Assembly (NCBI GenBank): GCA_035946955.1
Contig: DASYYE010000449.1
Span: 1-21,965 of the forward strand
DNA: 21,965 bases
Direction: 5' to 3'
DNA from: DASYYE01 sp035946955
GTDB lineage: Bacteria; Actinomycetota; Actinomycetes; Streptosporangiales; Streptosporangiaceae
The position numbers and the translations under genes are program-made. Positions 1 through 7,736 of this stretch are shown piece after piece. The notes under the pieces were generated by a model that ran no database searches, was not told the DNA's origin, and saw nothing but the letters and a program-made list of their open reading frames with translations. Position 1 is the first letter of the stretch. Every line of letters begins with the position of its first letter.

Positions 1-1278
1 CGAGAACCCGTACCCCGTGTGGCCGTAAAGTGGCTCGCCGACCGGGGTTCCGGTCAGGGGTTCCCACAGCCGCACCGAGTCGTCCTGCGTGGATGCGGCG
101 AGAACGAACTGACCGTCCGGTGTGGTCCCGAACGCCACCCCCCCGACCTTCCGCGGGTGGCCGGTGAGCGGCTCGCACACCAGTGTCCTGGAGAGCGGGT
201 CCCACACCCGGACCGCCCCCTGCTGGTTGCCGGTCGCGAGCAGCGGCCGGCCGTCTGGGGTCGTGCCGGAGGCCAGCATCGACGGGGGCTGTTCCAGTGG
301 GTCGCCAAGCTCCGACTGGGTGAGCGGGTCCCAGAACCGGATCGTGCGGTCAAAGCCTGACGAGACGAGGAGCAGCCGATGGTCCGCGGCAGTAGAGAAT
401 GTGAGTTCCCACGCTCTGTCCGTGTGGCCTTTGAGGGGGCCACCGAGCGGCTCACAGGTGAGCGGGTCCCACAGCCGCACCGTGTTGTCGTCGGAACAGG
501 AGGCGAGCAGCAGCCGCCCCCCACCCGCCTCCCCATCACCCGTCACGGTGCCGAATGCCACCATGTTGACGGCACCCGTGTGGCCGGTGAGCGGCTCACC
601 GAACGGTGCGCCAGCCAGTGGGTCCCACAGCCGTACGGTGCGGTCGGCGCCGCAGGAGGCGAGCAGCAGGCGGCCGTCCGGGAAGGTGCCGAACGCCACC
701 CAGTAGACGTGTCCGGTGTGGCAGGTGAGCGGATCGCCAAGAGCTGTGCCGGTGAGCGGGTTCCACAGCCGCACCGTGTTGTCGTCGGAACAGGAGGCGA
801 GCAGCAGCCGCCCCCCACCCGCCTCCCCATTCCCTGTCACGGTGCCGAGTGCCGCCGCGCCCGCTAGGGCGGCGTGGCCGGTCCACCTGAGCAGGGCGTC
901 GTCGCGGCGCACTGATGTCAGCCGCGTCCGGTACACCGGCCGGATCCCGGGGCCTGCCGCCAGCGGTGCGCCCGTCAGCGCCTGTGCGGCCTCGTTGAGG
1001 TAGGCCGCGTTGGCGCTGACGTCCGGACCGAGCAGGGGACGGACCCGCCGGTACACGCGCACCGCGTCGTAGGCCTGGGGGCCTGCCGCCCACAGCAACG
1101 GGCCCAGCATCTCGGGGCTGGCCGACGCCAGGAACCCAGGCTCGGCCAGCAGCCGGGCGAACACGTCTGGCCCCGCGCTGACGGCCCGCGCCAGCCTGTG
1201 GCCGGGGTCTTCGAGATTCTCGGGGTCGCTGGCCACTGTTGTTGGGCGGCGGCCCGCCCCGCGCCTGAGCACCCTCAC
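1..1278 (-). CDS. WD40-repeat beta-propeller protein (3' end outside window)
   Basis: An open frame runs without a stop from the proposed start to the window edge, about 426 codons. Residues 1 to about 120 are non-repetitive and Ala/Arg/Leu rich. They are followed by at least five full WD40 blades and part of a sixth, each carrying a version of 'TVRLWDPLTG.PLGDPLTGHT' and 'GRLLLASC'. Such propellers are protein-interaction platforms; no enzymatic domain is visible. I chose the GTG at 1278 because AGGAGG lies 8 nt upstream. An in-frame ATG at 1371 begins 8 nt after the kinase stop but has only AAAGG one base away. The gene follows the kinase on the same strand and may share its transcript. Many actinobacterial WD40 proteins carry an N-terminal protease or NTPase domain that is absent here, so a 5'-truncated relic is possible. 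The cellular role is unknown. Confidence 0.8.
   Translation of the reverse strand, partial: MRVLRRGAGRRPTTVASDPENLEDPGHRLARAVSAGPDVFARLLAEPGFLASASPEMLGPLLWAAGPQAYDAVRVYRRVRPLLGPDVSANAAYLNEAAQALTGAPLAAGPGIRPVYRTRLTSVRRDDALLRWTGHAALAGAAALGTVTGNGEAGGGRLLLASCSDDNTVRLWNPLTGTALGDPLTCHTGHVYWVAFGTFPDGRLLLASCGADRTVRLWDPLAGAPFGEPLTGHTGAVNMVAFGTVTGDGEAGGGRLLLASCSDDNTVRLWDPLTCEPLGGPLKGHTDRAWELTFSTAADHRLLLVSSGFDRTIRFWDPLTQSELGDPLEQPPSMLASGTTPDGRPLLATGNQQGAVRVWDPLSRTLVCEPLTGHPRKVGGVAFGTTPDGQFVLAASTQDDSVRLWEPLTGTPVGEPLYGHTGYGFS
470..536. repeat. Copy 1 of an exact 67-bp repeat inside the WD40 gene
   Basis: These 67 bases are identical to 764-830, 294 bp away (98 codons, two propeller blades). Similarity continues on both sides with scattered differences. 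The repeat encodes the blade segment GGGRLLLASCSDDNTVRLW. Confidence 0.9.
764..830. repeat. Copy 2 of an exact 67-bp repeat inside the WD40 gene
   Basis: Identical to 470-536 and in the same reading frame. It encodes the same blade segment. The spacing of two blades points to duplication or gene conversion within the propeller. Confidence 0.9.
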
Positions 1279-1379
1279 GCCCCCACCCTCCTGCGGCCGG
1301 CCTCTGCCATGAGGGAGTGCTTGCCCAGCGCCGCCGATTGTTCCTCGATTGCGGCGCTGCTTGGGGAGCATACCTTTGA

Positions 1380-2939
1380 TCAGGCGGGCGTGTGGTTCAG
1401 CCGGGCATGCGCCTTCCGGTTGCGGCGGTACAGGCCCACAAACTCACGGAACAACCCGTCGTACAGGCTCACCGAGCCAGGGTCGGGCTGGTAGGTGCCG
1501 GCCACCGGCACGCAGTCGCTGACCTGGTCAAACGTGAGTTCACCGAGGGCGACGGCAGCGAGCATCGCGGTGCCACGGGCGTTGGCGTTGACCGGGTCCG
1601 CGACCTGCTCGACCGCACGGCCGAGCACATCGGCGAACACCTGGCACCACACGTCCGAGCGGGCCCCGCCGCCGATGACCCGGATTGGCTCGAGGCGGTG
1701 CCTGGTGAAGCGCTCAACCGCGGACAGCAGCCACCGCGCGTTCAGGGCCACCCCCTCGAACGTGGCGCGCACCAGGTCATCGCGGGTGGTGGACAGCGAC
1801 ATGTTGTGGAACCCGCCGCGCACGAACCTGTCCTCTACCGGGGTGCGTTCGCCGTACAGCCAGGGCGTGAAGATGACGCCGCCACTGCCGGGCGCGGAGC
1901 GGGCGGCCATCCGGTCGAACTCTGCATAGGCACCCGCGGGGGCGCCGTCCGGGTACAGGACACGGTCGCGCAGGAACGTCAGGGCGGCCCCGGCCGTCTC
2001 CTGCTCGTTGGCCACGAAGTAGCGGCCCGGGATGGCCGACGGCAGTGACGCCATGTTCCGCATCAGGTCCGTCTTCTTGAACGGCACGTGGCAGGTGAGC
2101 CACGAGGAGGTGCCCACATACAGGTGGGCCTGGAAGTCCCGGGTGGCTCCCGACCCGATCGCGGCCGAGCACACGTCCGGCGTGCCTGCCACGACCGGGA
2201 TGCCGGACGGGACGCCCAGCTCACGCGCGGACTCCGGCGACAGGGGCCCGAGCACGTCCGTAGCGGCCACGAGGTCTGGCAACTGCGCGCGGTTGACCCC
2301 TGCCAGCCGCAGCAACCCAGGGTCGTAGGCGATCCGGTCAGGGCGGCGGTTGTCGGTGACCCAGTGCAGCGCAATCGAATCGTAGGTCGCGGCCGCACGG
2401 CCGGTGAGGCGCAGGTTGAGCCAGTCCTTGGGTTCCAGGAACAGCTGCGCTTGGCGGTAGGTCTCCGGCTCGTTGTGCTTGAGCCACAAGATGTGGGCGA
2501 TCGGGTCTTTGCCGCTGTTCGCCGGGATGCCAGCGGTCTTGCGCACCCAGCGCGCCAGTTTGTCCACGCCGTAGCCCTGGACCCGCACCGGCCCGCTGAC
2601 GATGTCGCGCGCATACGGGGCGCCACGGGAGTCCATCCAGTTGATGGCGTTGCGCAGCGGCTTGCCGTCCTCACCGACGGCTACCGTGCCCGACCACTGC
2701 GCGGTGGCCGAGACCGCCACGACCGAGGAGGCCGGAACGACACCACGGGCGCTCAGCCGCGACGACGCGCGGGTGATGAGCTCCCACCACTTCTCGGGGT
2801 CCTGCTCGGCACCGCCACCGGGGAGGAGATCGACCTCGCACACCTCTTGCTCGGCGGCGACGATCTCCCCGGTGACCGACACCAGGGCAACCTTCAGCGC
2901 GGAGGTCCCCAGGTCGATCGCGAGGACGTGACGGCCCAT
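1380..2939 (-). CDS. FGGY-family carbohydrate kinase (xylulokinase-like)
   Basis: The product is 519 residues, the usual length for FGGY kinases, which transfer phosphate from ATP to a hydroxyl of a sugar, polyol or related compound in the cytoplasm. The N-terminal ATPase-fold motif 'AIDLGTSALKVAL' starts near residue 7. The likely catalytic Asp is D255 in 'VAGTPDVCSAA', and the FGGY C-terminal signature 'GGGARSDVWCQVFADVLG' starts at 423. The frame stays open upstream into the lyase gene, but the start at 2939 is preferred: the lyase stop is only 2 nt away and the GAGGTG in the lyase's last codons serves as ribosome binding site, so translation is probably coupled. Overall it looks closest to xylulokinases, but the substrate cannot be read from the sequence. 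The lyase partner suggests an amino-alcohol or polyol rather than xylulose. Confidence 0.9.
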   Translation of the reverse strand: MGRHVLAIDLGTSALKVALVSVTGEIVAAEQEVCEVDLLPGGGAEQDPEKWWELITRASSRLSARGVVPASSVVAVSATAQWSGTVAVGEDGKPLRNAINWMDSRGAPYARDIVSGPVRVQGYGVDKLARWVRKTAGIPANSGKDPIAHILWLKHNEPETYRQAQLFLEPKDWLNLRLTGRAAATYDSIALHWVTDNRRPDRIAYDPGLLRLAGVNRAQLPDLVAATDVLGPLSPESARELGVPSGIPVVAGTPDVCSAAIGSGATRDFQAHLYVGTSSWLTCHVPFKKTDLMRNMASLPSAIPGRYFVANEQETAGAALTFLRDRVLYPDGAPAGAYAEFDRMAARSAPGSGGVIFTPWLYGERTPVEDRFVRGGFHNMSLSTTRDDLVRATFEGVALNARWLLSAVERFTRHRLEPIRVIGGGARSDVWCQVFADVLGRAVEQVADPVNANARGTAMLAAVALGELTFDQVSDCVPVAGTYQPDPGSVSLYDGLFREFVGLYRRNRKAHARLNHTPA

Positions 2940-2941
2940 GC

Positions 2942-4348
2942 CTACACCTCGTACATGAGGTCGAGATAGCCGCCGAGCAGGTCGTGGACGACGTCGGCAG
3001 GCAGGGTGGCGGCCATGCCGTAGACCGGGGCCATGCCGGTGGCGACCCCGGGGTTGGCCCGGACCTCGGCCACTGACGCCTGGAGGTCGTCCAGGAACCG
3101 GTCGGCGACCCCCGGCAGTGTGTGGCGCAGTGTCACCGCGATGTGCACGGCTGGTGGACGCTGGAGGCCGTTGAGGCTCCAGCCGCGCCGCGCCATATTT
3201 TCCATAACCTGGAACACATCGAGGCCTTCGTCGGCGGCGAACGCGATGACCCACAGCGGGTCTCCGAGGACGCGCAGCCCCGCGATGTCCGCGACTCCCG
3301 CACGGACCTTCGCGCCGGTCTCCAGGATCCGCGTGGCCGCGTCCAGGTAGCCGGCCTCGCCGATCGACACCATCGCCGCCCAGCAGGTGGCCGACAGCGC
3401 GCCCGGCCGGCTCCCGGCGAACGTGGGCGACAGGTACAGGCCGCCGGGCCAGTCGGTCGTCGTGTAGTACTGGAACCGCCGGAGTTCCTTGTCGCGGTAC
3501 AGCACCACCGATGAGCCCTTGGCCGCGTACCCGTACTTGTGGGTGTCCGCCGACATCGACGTGACGCCGGGGAGCCGGAAGTCGAACGGCGGCACCGGGT
3601 AGCCGAGGCGGTGCGCCCACGGCAGGATGAACCCGCCGAGACAGGCGTCCACATGGCAGCCGGCGCCGCGCTGCGCCGCAAGCTCCGCGATCTGCGGAAT
3701 GGGGTCGATGACGCCGTGCGGGAAGGATGGCGCCGACCCCACCACGACCGCGGTCCGGTCGGTCACGGCGCTGGCGAGTTCGCCGAGGTCGGCCTGGAAC
3801 TTGTCGTCGACGCCAACCCGGACCAGCCGCATGCCGAAGTACCTCGAGGCCTTGTCGAATGCAGCGTGGGCGGTGACCGGCGCGACGATCTCCGGGTCGC
3901 TGATCCCCCGGCGCTGCCGGGCGTGGTCCCGGTAGGCCTTCATCGCCAGCAGGATGCTCTCGGTCCCGCCCGAGCTCACGGTCCCGGCCACCGGGCCGCC
4001 CGGTGAGACCTCACCGGCCCCGAGCATCTGCGCGGTCATCGAGACGACCTCGGCCTCGAACTTCACCAGGCTCGGCCACAGGTCGGGGTGGAGTGGGTTG
4101 CCCTGTGAGTGAGCCGCGTACACCCGGTTCAGGAACGCGACGTGTTCCGGGTCGCCGTGGTAGACCGCCCCGGAGGCGAACCCGTCACGCCACCGGGACT
4201 CTTCGTCCGTGGCCAACTGCTCCACGAGTTCCGCGACCTCGGACCTGGCCAGGCCGTCCGCTGGCAGGGCGGTGAACGACGGGACCTGGCCGCGGTATGG
4301 ATGGAGCTGCCGGTCCAGCTCGGCGATGGGATCGGCTTCGTCGGGCAC
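2942..4348 (-). CDS. Sphingosine-1-phosphate lyase-like PLP-dependent enzyme
   Basis: 468 residues, fold-type I PLP enzyme of the group II decarboxylase superfamily. Several stretches match the sphingosine-1-phosphate lyase branch rather than glutamate decarboxylases: 'GAVYHGDPEHVAFLNRVY' (61-78), 'NPLHPDLWPS' (84-93), 'SSGGTESILLAMKAYRDHA' (125-143), 'HVDACLGGF' (232-240, D234 binding the PLP ring nitrogen) and 'DTHKYGYAAKGSSVVLYRD' with the Schiff-base lysine K271. H161 in 'TAHAAFDKA' is the ring-stacking histidine. Family members perform retro-aldol cleavage of phosphorylated 2-amino-3-hydroxy long-chain bases to phosphoethanolamine and an aldehyde. There is no N-terminal membrane helix, unlike the eukaryotic enzymes, so it should be soluble. 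GTG start, with AGGGGG overlapping the transporter stop codon 10 nt away. The exact substrate is unproven. Confidence 0.9.
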   Translation of the reverse strand: MPDEADPIAELDRQLHPYRGQVPSFTALPADGLARSEVAELVEQLATDEESRWRDGFASGAVYHGDPEHVAFLNRVYAAHSQGNPLHPDLWPSLVKFEAEVVSMTAQMLGAGEVSPGGPVAGTVSSGGTESILLAMKAYRDHARQRRGISDPEIVAPVTAHAAFDKASRYFGMRLVRVGVDDKFQADLGELASAVTDRTAVVVGSAPSFPHGVIDPIPQIAELAAQRGAGCHVDACLGGFILPWAHRLGYPVPPFDFRLPGVTSMSADTHKYGYAAKGSSVVLYRDKELRRFQYYTTTDWPGGLYLSPTFAGSRPGALSATCWAAMVSIGEAGYLDAATRILETGAKVRAGVADIAGLRVLGDPLWVIAFAADEGLDVFQVMENMARRGWSLNGLQRPPAVHIAVTLRHTLPGVADRFLDDLQASVAEVRANPGVATGMAPVYGMAATLPADVVHDLLGGYLDLMYEV

Positions 4349-4358
4349 GGAACACCCC

Positions 4359-5594
4359 CTAGTCTGTGGCCTCGGTGGCTGGCGCGGCGTCTTCGGCGGC
4401 CGCCACGGTGGCCAGGGTGGCTGGCGCCGCCCCAGCGGGCAGCCACGTGGCCAGGGCGACCCCGGGTACGGCGACGGCCGCCAGGACGCCCAGGGCCAGG
4501 TACGGGTTGCCGATCACCGCCTGGACGGCCAGTGCGAGGACCACTCCGCCGAGGTTCCCGGCGAGGAGCAGGAACCCAGCCGCGGCCCCGGCCCGTTCCG
4601 CGCCCGCGTGCAGTTCCGACCAGTCGAGGATCACCGGCAGGCCGGCCAGGAGCAGGAAGCCTTCCACGAACAGGGCAACACCGATGAACACCACGCTGTG
4701 CACGGCGGCGATCGCGAGGAAGACCACCAGGGTCACCCCGACCGCGGCCTGGAGCATGGTACGGCGGCGCTCGCGCCGGGCGACCGCCTCGGGCAGGACC
4801 GCCGCGCCCGCGATCCCCGCCACGGTCATCACCCCGATCAGGTCGCCGCTGGCGCTCCCGTGCCCGAAGTGGCTCAGGATCGACTGGAGCCAGGTCGCGA
4901 CCGCGTTGAAGACACCCATCCCCACGAACAACAGGCCGGCCAGCTTCCACATGAGCCTGTCACCGCGCAGCCAGCGCAGCGACACGGCCACCGACGCGTC
5001 CTCGCGGAACGCGGGCGGGATCGTGACCGCGATGACGACGAGGATCGCGGCGGTGACCGCCAGGCCGCCCTGCACCTGGACCAGGAGCCGCATGCCTCCG
5101 GCACTGAACAGCGGCCCGGCCGACAGGGCCGCCGCAAGGATCCCAAGGAACATGGCCATGCTCCCGACCGAGATGGCCGCGGTCCGCTCTTTCGGGGGGA
5201 AGTAGCGCGCGGCGACCTTGGTGATCGAGTTCAGGACGAGCGGCTGGCCGGCCGCAATGATGACCTGCCCGGCAAGTGCCCAGCCGTACGAAAACGGGGC
5301 TAGCCCGCGCAGGAAGGCCCCCAGGGCGGTGAGGGCCGCGCCAGCGGACAGCGCGTGCGTGAACCGGGCGTCGAGCCACCGGCCGGCTGGCAGTGCCAGC
5401 ACCACGTACACCAGCGGGAAGATCACCGCGAGATCCCCGACGGCACCCACGGAGACGCCCATGACGTGGTGGGCCTGGGTGGTGATCGGCGCGTAGGTGA
5501 GCCACAGCAACTGTGTGCAGATGGTCAGCAGGCTGTATGCGGCGAGGACCACCCACCGGCTGGCTCTCACCCATGTCATGTCTGGCGCGGCCAC
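4359..5594 (-). CDS. MFS transporter, resembles the FLVCR/SLC49 branch
   Basis: 411 residues with about twelve hydrophobic segments, a size and pattern typical of the major facilitator superfamily. The loop after segment 2 reads 'LPAGRWLDARF' (MFS motif-A region). The stretch 'AAGQPLVLNSITKVAARYF' followed by 'PPKERTAAISVGSMAMFLG' resembles the FLVCR/SLC49-type subfamily, several eukaryotic members of which move choline or ethanolamine; that placement rests on memory of the motif and is moderate at best. The C-terminus is Ala/Thr/Glu rich. The start is GTG at 5594, with GGAG about 9 nt upstream; an ATG at 5579 is the alternative. The stop lies 10 nt before the lyase start, so the transporter probably supplies (or exports) the compound handled by lyase and kinase. 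Confidence 0.88.
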   Translation of the reverse strand: MAAPDMTWVRASRWVVLAAYSLLTICTQLLWLTYAPITTQAHHVMGVSVGAVGDLAVIFPLVYVVLALPAGRWLDARFTHALSAGAALTALGAFLRGLAPFSYGWALAGQVIIAAGQPLVLNSITKVAARYFPPKERTAAISVGSMAMFLGILAAALSAGPLFSAGGMRLLVQVQGGLAVTAAILVVIAVTIPPAFREDASVAVSLRWLRGDRLMWKLAGLLFVGMGVFNAVATWLQSILSHFGHGSASGDLIGVMTVAGIAGAAVLPEAVARRERRRTMLQAAVGVTLVVFLAIAAVHSVVFIGVALFVEGFLLLAGLPVILDWSELHAGAERAGAAAGFLLLAGNLGGVVLALAVQAVIGNPYLALGVLAAVAVPGVALATWLPAGAAPATLATVAAAEDAAPATEATD

Positions 5595-5620
5595 TCACCG
5601 CTCCGCTCTTGCTGCTGGGC

Positions 5621-5693
5621 GCCGGGCCGGGCACCCATGGTCATGTGTATGGGCAGTTTCTACCACGAGGTCGCCGGGGCGCGCCGGCCCGGC
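5621..5693. terminator. Inverted repeat between fadE5-like gene and transporter
   Basis: GCCGGGCCGG (5621-5630) is the exact reverse complement of CCGGCCCGGC (5684-5693), with a 53-nt loop. It sits directly after the acyl-CoA dehydrogenase stop on the minus strand. It could weaken read-through into the transporter gene. There is no T-run, and the loop is long, so this is tentative. Confidence 0.3.
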
Positions 5694-7532
5694 TCAGAAC
5701 GCCTCTTCGGGGAGGTCCATGAGGTCGAGCGTGGTTGCCTCGGCGGTCTCCCGCTCGGCGGACAGCCGCGGCAGCACGGTCTGGGCGAAGAACCGGGCCG
5801 TGGCGAGCTTGCCCTGGTAGAAGGCGCTGTCCTGGGGGCTCAGGACAGCCTGGCCCTCACGGTCCAGCGCGGCCAGCGCGACCTCGGCCTGACGGGCGAG
5901 CAGCCACCCGATCACGACGTCGCCCAGGGCCAGGAGCAGCCTGGTGGTGTTCAGGCCGGCCCGGTAGATCTCCGCCGGGCGCTCCAGGGAGGACACGGCG
6001 TACAAGGACATCACGTTGACGATGGCCTCGACGTCAGCCACGGCCCGGGCCAGGGCGGTCCGCTCCGGCTTGAGCCGTCCATTGCCCGACTCGCCCTCGG
6101 CGAAGGCGGTCACCTCCGCCAGCAGGTCACGCAGGGCCCTGCCCTCGTTGCGCAGGATCTTGCGGAAGAACAGGTCCATGCCCTGGATGCCGGTGGTGCC
6201 CTCGTAGAGGCTGTCGATCTTCGCGTCCCTGATGTACTGCTCGATCGGGTAGTCCTGGAGGAACCCGGAGCCACCGAACGTCTGCAGGGACAGGGTCAGC
6301 ATCTCGTAGGCCCGCTCGGAACCCACGCCCTTGACCAGCGGCAGGAGCAGGTCGTTGAGGCCGTCCGCCCGCTCGTCAGCCTCTCCCCGGGCCGCCGCGG
6401 CCTGGAGCGCGTCCTGGGCGGCCGCCGCATGCATGACCAGCGCGCGCATGCCCTCCGCATAGGCCTTCTGCATCATGAGCATCCGGCGTACGTCGGGGTG
6501 GTGCATGATCGTCACCCGCGGGGCCGCCTTGTCGGCCATCTGGGTGAGGTCAGCGCCCTGCACACGGCTCTTGGCGTAGTCGAGCGCGTTGAGGTACCCG
6601 GTGGACAGCGTGGCGATCGCCTTGGTCCCGACCATCATCCGGGCGTTCTCGATGACAAGGAACATCTGGCGGATGCCGTCGTGGGTGTCACCCACCAGGG
6701 TGCCGACCGCGGGGGTGTGGGCACCGAAGGTCAGCTCGCAGGTGGTGGAGGCGTGCAGGCCCATCTTGTGCTCGACATTGGTGACCGCTACGCCGTTGCG
6801 CTCCCCGAGTGAGCCGTCGGGGCCGGTCAGGTACTTGGGCACCAGGAACATGGACAGGCCCTTGGTACCGGGTCCGTGGCCCTCGGGCCTCGCCAGGACC
6901 AGGTGGAAGATGTTCTCGGCCATGTCGTGCTCGGCACAGGTGATGAACCGCTTGACGCCCTCGATGTGCCAGGTGCCGTCGGGCTGCTGGATTGCCTTGG
7001 TCCGCCCGGCACCCACGTCTGAGCCTGCGTCGGGCTCGGTCAGCACCATCGTGGAGGTCCAGCCACGCTCGACGGCGATCTGCGCGAACCGCTTCTGTTC
7101 GGGAGTGCCCTCGAGCCAGAGCACCATCGCCATCATGGGGCCGCTGGCATACATCCAGATGGCTGGGTTGGCCCCCAGCACGAGCTCGGCAACCGCCCAC
7201 CCCAGGGTGCGGGGGGCACCGACGCCGCCGAGGTCGGTTGGCAGCTCCACTGAGTACCACTGCCCGTCCATGAAGGCGCGGTAGGACTTCCTGAAGCTCT
7301 CGGGCATGACAACACTGCCGGTGGCGGGGTCGAAGACCGGCGGGTGACGGTCCGCGTCGGCGAACGAGTCAGCGAGCGGGCCGACCGCGAGCCGGTTCAC
7401 CTCCGCGAGGATGCCGCGCGCCGTCTCCTCGTCCAGGTCGGCAAAGGGTGGCCCCCCCAGCAGGTCCTGACGCCGCAGCACTTCAAAGAGGTTGAACTCG
7501 ATGTCGCGCAGGTTGCTCCGGTAGTGCCCCAT
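5694..7532 (-). CDS. fadE5: Acyl-CoA dehydrogenase, FadE5-like
   Basis: 612 residues, matching the roughly 610-residue mycobacterial FadE5 type rather than the usual 380-residue enzymes. The opening 'MGHYRSNLRDIEFNLFEVL' is characteristic of this long subfamily. FAD/substrate motifs include 'MVLTEPDAGSDVGAG' and 'IEGVKRFITCAEHD'. The catalytic base is E444 in 'DSLYEGTTGIQGMDL', and a C-terminal extension follows. The enzyme catalyses alpha,beta-dehydrogenation of acyl-CoA, the first step of beta-oxidation, passing electrons to electron-transfer flavoprotein in the cytoplasm; relatives accept a broad chain-length range. GGGAGG lies 6 nt before the ATG. It is divergent from the fused dehydrogenase and lies upstream, on the same strand, of the transporter-lyase-kinase cluster. 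The family call is firm; orthology to fadE5 itself is likely but not tested. Confidence 0.92.
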   Translation of the reverse strand: MGHYRSNLRDIEFNLFEVLRRQDLLGGPPFADLDEETARGILAEVNRLAVGPLADSFADADRHPPVFDPATGSVVMPESFRKSYRAFMDGQWYSVELPTDLGGVGAPRTLGWAVAELVLGANPAIWMYASGPMMAMVLWLEGTPEQKRFAQIAVERGWTSTMVLTEPDAGSDVGAGRTKAIQQPDGTWHIEGVKRFITCAEHDMAENIFHLVLARPEGHGPGTKGLSMFLVPKYLTGPDGSLGERNGVAVTNVEHKMGLHASTTCELTFGAHTPAVGTLVGDTHDGIRQMFLVIENARMMVGTKAIATLSTGYLNALDYAKSRVQGADLTQMADKAAPRVTIMHHPDVRRMLMMQKAYAEGMRALVMHAAAAQDALQAAAARGEADERADGLNDLLLPLVKGVGSERAYEMLTLSLQTFGGSGFLQDYPIEQYIRDAKIDSLYEGTTGIQGMDLFFRKILRNEGRALRDLLAEVTAFAEGESGNGRLKPERTALARAVADVEAIVNVMSLYAVSSLERPAEIYRAGLNTTRLLLALGDVVIGWLLARQAEVALAALDREGQAVLSPQDSAFYQGKLATARFFAQTVLPRLSAERETAEATTLDLMDLPEEAF

Positions 7533-7586
7533 GGTCCGCCTCCCGCATCCCCGTGTCCGGTACCAAACCGGCTCGGAAGACTTGGC

Positions 7587-7611
7587 TACTCGCTAGTAAC
7601 AAGTAGATACT
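7587..7611. promoter_or_regulatory. Operator-like inverted repeats between divergent dehydrogenase genes
   Basis: Two short palindromes lie close together: TACT-CGCT-AGTA (7587-7598) and AGTA-GA-TACT (7602-7611). They overlap a possible promoter for the rightward gene (TTGGCT at 7583, TAGATA at 7604). Such AGTA/TACT dyads are typical of TetR-like repressor sites, and actinobacterial fatty-acid genes are often under TetR-family control. A related block occurs at 9976-10004. No regulator gene is adjacent in this window. Confidence 0.5.
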
Positions 7612-7736
7612 ACCCGGAAGTAACCTCTTTGTGCGAGACCTGTAGAACCGCACCATCGGCGACCATGGCACGTAGGTGGCCACCAACGCCGCTGGTCACC
7701 GCATCCCCGACAGCCCGGACATGTGCTAGGTGGAGC

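Noticed and set aside
1..830. Apparent frameshift in the WD40 gene suggested by repetitive minus-strand frames
   Set aside because: The WD40 frame stays open and in register from 1278 to the window edge; the repetitive alternatives are the same repeats read one base out of frame.
458..843. Possible CRISPR-like or tandem intergenic repeat
   Set aside because: The two copies are 294 bp apart and encode WD40 blades in frame; there is no short repeat-spacer pattern.
2940..3620. Kinase frame extends 227 codons further upstream on the minus strand
   Set aside because: The extension lies wholly inside the lyase gene in another frame, has no recognisable domain, and the FGGY fold begins exactly at the ATG at 2939.
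4209..6812. Long plus-strand open frames opposite the transporter and FadE5-like genes (4209-5303, 5355-6812)
   Set aside because: Composition is Gly/Arg/His/Gln-rich shadow coding typical of high-GC DNA, with no motifs, while the minus-strand genes have clear domains.
7344..7736. Upstream extension of the fused dehydrogenase frame
   Set aside because: It overlaps the fadE5 5' end and the regulatory spacer. Its translation is low-complexity Arg/Pro/Thr text, and family similarity starts at 7737.
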